Below are positions 61,412-64,000 of a stretch of 64,000 nt of DNA, one piece after another (the first letter of the stretch is position 1; every line of letters begins with the position of its first letter). The translations under genes were made by a program, and so were the position numbers. The notes beneath the pieces are model-generated. The model searched no databases and had not been told where the DNA came from. It saw only the letters and a list, made by a program, of their open reading frames with translations. Source of the stretch: Clostridiales bacterium (GTDB lineage: Bacteria; Bacillota; Clostridia; Christensenellales; JAISNN01); contig JAITOU010000023.1 in the NCBI GenBank assembly GCA_031289755.1, forward strand, positions 38,837 to 102,836. Direction: 5' to 3'.

Positions 61412-62896
61412 ATGTTTTACAGAAAAGAATTGTTGCTGCCAAAGGCACGCACGGCAAGGGTGAGTATACCGTTGTTTTTGAGTCCCGATACAAGGACGGC
61501 GGAGAGCCTGCTGCCAAAAAACACGGCGAGAACGGCTTATAATTACCGATTGTCGGGCGGCGCATTGACGACGGGAGCAGGCTTGTCGGCGGCGGCGATG
61601 CCGTCCGTTTCGGGCGGCGAACCCTTTGCGCTGCCGTCGCGGACGACTAATATCGTGCAAATGTTTGTCTATACAAAATACGATTATGTCAACGGGAAGC
61701 CCGACGACAGACTGATAATTTTGGACGGGCAGGGGTATTTTTATCAAACAAAGCTATACGAGAGTACGCCCTTTACTTCGGTGGTCTTTCCGAGAACCTT
61801 TGAAAAATTTGACGCGGTAAATTACCGCTACAACGGCGAGGACGTGCTTTTGATGTCCGCCGCATTGGGACTCTACATCTACGACGGCGTAAATAATCCC
61901 TATGTCGTTTCGGCCGCGCCTAAGATAAAGTCAATGTGCGTTCACAGCGAGAGATTGTACGCAAGCTTAAAGGGCGACAATACGAGTATATGGTTTTCGG
62001 ACACGTTCGACCCGACAAATTGGAACGTGTCGCTTGACGACGGCGGTTTTATCGACTTTGCCGACGACGGCGGCTATGTCCGAAAGGTCTTGCAATTTAA
62101 TGACAGCGTATATATATTCAGGGATTTTTCGGTAGAAAGGCTGATAGCTTACGGTGAGCAGAGCGAATTTAGCGTCTTTAAGGTATGCTCGCTCGGCGCG
62201 AAAATCATTCCTTCGACGATATTGCTTTGCGGCGAATACGTCATGTTTATGACGCGCGACGGCTTGTTCCGCTTTGACGGCGCATCGTCCGAAAGGATTT
62301 TTGAAAGCGTGACGGCGATGATTGATACGGGATACGACGCGAGAGCCTGTTTTGACAGGGATAAATATTATTTGGCGGCAAAGGTCGATTTTAAGGACGG
62401 AAGAGAAGTGCTTTGCGAGAGTGCGGGCGACGGCAAAAACGCACTCTTTGAATTTGACGTCAAAAGCCGCACGGTCAATATCATGCGCGGAGTAAGTATC
62501 AACGATATAACCGCAATCAAAACTCAGACAAAGGAAAACGTCTTTGCTTGTCTTTCGCCGGGCGGCAACGCCGCGCTCACGGGGATAGTAACTGAGCTGA
62601 ACGGAAGCGGTACCGTTCCCGGTGCAGTGACGTTGCCTATGATGTGGACGTCGGCGTACAATACGTCGGGTGCGCCGGACAAGCGCAAGCTCATACGCAA
62701 GGTGTCCTTTGTGTCAAAGTACGACGCCGTGCTGACCGTGACCGCCGACGGAGAAGCAAAGGCTTATCCTATAAAGGGCGGCTTAAAGCCGGTCGGCGTA
62801 AATATAAATAAGGCTTGCAGCGCATTTTCCGTTTCGTTCGGTTCGGGCGGACAAACGGATATAAGCGACGCGGTGGTCACGGTCGATTATTATTAG
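61412..62896 (+). CDS. propeller-like phage head/tail protein (P22 gp10-like)
   Basis: 494 residues, almost entirely beta-strand with repeating blades such as GLYIYDGVNNPYVV, SIWFSDTFDPTNWNV, GLFRFDGASSERIF and NALFEFDVKSRTVNI. This shape fits podoviral DNA-stabilisation or tail-accessory proteins of the P22 gp10 type. The ATG has GGAACGGTGA upstream. Assignment by pattern and position. Confidence 0.6.
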   Translation: MFYRKELLLPKARTARVSIPLFLSPDTRTAESLLPKNTARTAYNYRLSGGALTTGAGLSAAAMPSVSGGEPFALPSRTTNIVQMFVYTKYDYVNGKPDDRLIILDGQGYFYQTKLYESTPFTSVVFPRTFEKFDAVNYRYNGEDVLLMSAALGLYIYDGVNNPYVVSAAPKIKSMCVHSERLYASLKGDNTSIWFSDTFDPTNWNVSLDDGGFIDFADDGGYVRKVLQFNDSVYIFRDFSVERLIAYGEQSEFSVFKVCSLGAKIIPSTILLCGEYVMFMTRDGLFRFDGASSERIFESVTAMIDTGYDARACFDRDKYYLAAKVDFKDGREVLCESAGDGKNALFEFDVKSRTVNIMRGVSINDITAIKTQTKENVFACLSPGGNAALTGIVTELNGSGTVPGAVTLPMMWTSAYNTSGAPDKRKLIRKVSFVSKYDAVLTVTADGEAKAYPIKGGLKPVGVNINKACSAFSVSFGSGGQTDISDAVVTVDYY

Positions 62897-62960
62897 ACTT
62901 ATCCCGACGGCGTAACGGCGTTTGGGGTTTTGGGACAAGTTATTGACAAGGGAGAAAAAA

Positions 62961-63074
62961 ATGGACGCTTATAATCAGATAAATATGTTTTTGCAAAAAA
63001 TCTACAACAAGCTCGCGCTCATAGAAAAGAAGATAAACCAACTCGAAGCCGCTCTCGGTACGGGCGGTAATTGA
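62961..63074 (+). CDS. 37-residue coiled-coil protein
   Basis: MDAYNQINMFLQKIYNKLAL opens a short helical protein with heptad pattern and a glycine end. The ribosome site AAGGGAG lies at the right distance. The gene is too short for standard tracks but well supported. It may be a tail-spike or needle-type trimeriser. Confidence 0.6.
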   Translation: MDAYNQINMFLQKIYNKLALIEKKINQLEAALGTGGN

Positions 63075-63098
63075 GAGTTTTTTTGGGGGGTGTGAAGC

Positions 63099-63284
63099 GT
63101 GATAAGAGCAATGATATCCGCGAAGAGTATTTCCGGCATAGAAGATTTTGACGGTATGTCGGGAATCGCGGAGCTAAGACGTCAATTTAAAAAAATCGAT
63201 AAAAGAAAGAAGACGGAGGAAAATAATAATGATAAATTTATCTTCTATCCTGACAAAGCTGACGCAAAAAAGCGGAAGCAGTGA
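63099..63284 (+). CDS. small basic phage protein
   Basis: 61 residues from GTG behind GGGGGGTG. N-terminal part with SGIAELRRQFKKIDKRKKTEE helix, Lys-rich tail. It overlaps the next gene by 56 bases. Unknown function. Confidence 0.55.
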   Translation: MIRAMISAKSISGIEDFDGMSGIAELRRQFKKIDKRKKTEENNNDKFIFYPDKADAKKRKQ

Positions 63285-64000
63285 CGGACAGACTAAGGAA
63301 AAAGAAAAAGAGCTTTTGGATAAGCTCAAAGAATTAGACGCGCAATTTAAGGAGAGTCAAAAGGACGCGGGGCCGCCGCGTGAGCTTGGCTTAGACAAGC
63401 TCGATTACAATATAAGCAGCGACGACGAGCTAAAAAAAACCGCCGAAGAAATCGCCGCAAAAGCGGTGAAGGATAAATACGAAGCGTTAAAGCTGAAAAA
63501 CGACGGCGAAATCAATTCTCTCGACGAGTACAAAGCCGCTTTGGAGATTAAAAAGGCGGACGACATAAACGCACTCAAAAACGAGATAGCCGAATTGAAA
63601 AAGCAGGCGGACGCCGACGTATTAAAGCGCGGATTGCAGCGGTCGTCTATTGCCGTAGGCGTCAACGAGCGTTTGGACGGAGCGGAGCTTGCGGGGGCGG
63701 AAGCGTACACGAGAGATTATAACGCCGGAACGGCGGCGATAGACAAAGAGATTATCGGGCTGAAAAACCGCTTTGAAACGAGCGTGCAGGACCTCGAATT
63801 TGACAAAGCCTACGAGACCGAGCAAAAGCTCAACGCCCTGATAAAGGAACGCGACGCGCTTGCCGCCGAAATGATAAAGTACAACAATACGGTGACGGAA
63901 AAAGAAAACGATTATAAAATGCAGTACGATAAGTACGTTGCCGATATGCGCGCAAAAGAAAGCGACGGCGGCATGAGCGGCGAAAAAGCCGACAGCTACG
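63229..64000 (+). CDS. phage coiled-coil protein, cut by the right edge
   Basis: At least 257 residues from the ATG at 63229 (GGAGG nine bases upstream), open to the window end. Long charged helices (residues about 20-60, 70-130, 165-230) with coiled-coil heptads and few aromatic residues; a tail or internal virion protein is likely. No transmembrane part is seen so far. The full length cannot be known here. Confidence 0.65.
   Translation, partial: MINLSSILTKLTQKSGSSDGQTKEKEKELLDKLKELDAQFKESQKDAGPPRELGLDKLDYNISSDDELKKTAEEIAAKAVKDKYEALKLKNDGEINSLDEYKAALEIKKADDINALKNEIAELKKQADADVLKRGLQRSSIAVGVNERLDGAELAGAEAYTRDYNAGTAAIDKEIIGLKNRFETSVQDLEFDKAYETEQKLNALIKERDALAAEMIKYNNTVTEKENDYKMQYDKYVADMRAKESDGGMSGEKADSY

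Noticed and set aside
61315..61464. TTG-initiated 49-codon gene
   Set aside because: It enters the next gene out of frame, overlaps its ribosome site and has no clear site of its own.

Overview
The window reads as a chromosome segment of an anaerobic, low-to-mid GC Bacillota bacterium, most likely an uncultured Clostridia lineage. Signs are the sporulation-type sigma factor SigH, RicT (YaaT), a PepV-type dipeptidase, a TatD-linked radical SAM protein, the rimP-nusA-ylxR-ylxQ-infB-rbfA-nrnA-truB-ribF operon, a metG/tatD/ksgA neighbourhood and an Orn/Lys/Arg decarboxylase-tmk-holB-ricT neighbourhood, all in Firmicute-style order. Strong Shine-Dalgarno sequences and TTGACA/TATAAT promoters fit. 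The species cannot be named from sequence alone.

Layout. 0-10.7 kb: tail of an ABC exporter operon, a PI-PLC-like membrane protein with a PnuC-like transporter, small lipoprotein and membrane proteins, a 2[4Fe-4S] ferredoxin, a candidate structured RNA, an orphan radical SAM protein and a large surface protein with InlB-type repeats. 10.8-26.3 kb: housekeeping genes for translation, RNA modification and nucleotide metabolism (metG, tatD, ksgA, pepV, radC, rlmB, sigH, apgM, dgt). A tandem 115-bp hairpin repeat lies behind metG and a partial copy lies in front of it. 26.4-36.0 kb: the nusA-infB translation operon, headed by a possible attenuator and ending with truB, ribF and an endonuclease IV family gene. 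36.0-38.0 kb: an abruptly AT-rich island with a RelA/SpoT-type small alarmone synthetase and a separately promoted pair of unknown genes; this is the best candidate for an accessory stress or defence module. 38.1-47.2 kb: a tight colinear run lysS, decarboxylase, tmk, holB, ricT, GH13, ClC, YgjP-like peptidase. 47.2-52.1 kb: MarR regulator, small membrane protein, GH31 glycosidase and a Na/Pi cotransporter.

52.6-64.0 kb: a head-morphogenesis block of a tailed, podovirus-like phage: sigma-region-4-like regulator, large terminase, small proteins, a 621-residue portal, scaffold, HK97-type capsid, connector-type protein, a propeller-like protein and coiled-coil proteins, running off the right edge. 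Its base and codon use resembles the host, and no integrase or lysis gene is in view.

Several small repeats sit at gene 3' ends (after metG, after the 53.1 kb regulator, and across the end of the 53.3 kb gene), and two genes (7845 on minus, 19405 on plus) appear to be transcribed as leaderless mRNAs. No rRNA, tRNA, CRISPR array, transposase or T-box was recognised. All calls were made by eye; family assignments rest on motifs remembered from known families.
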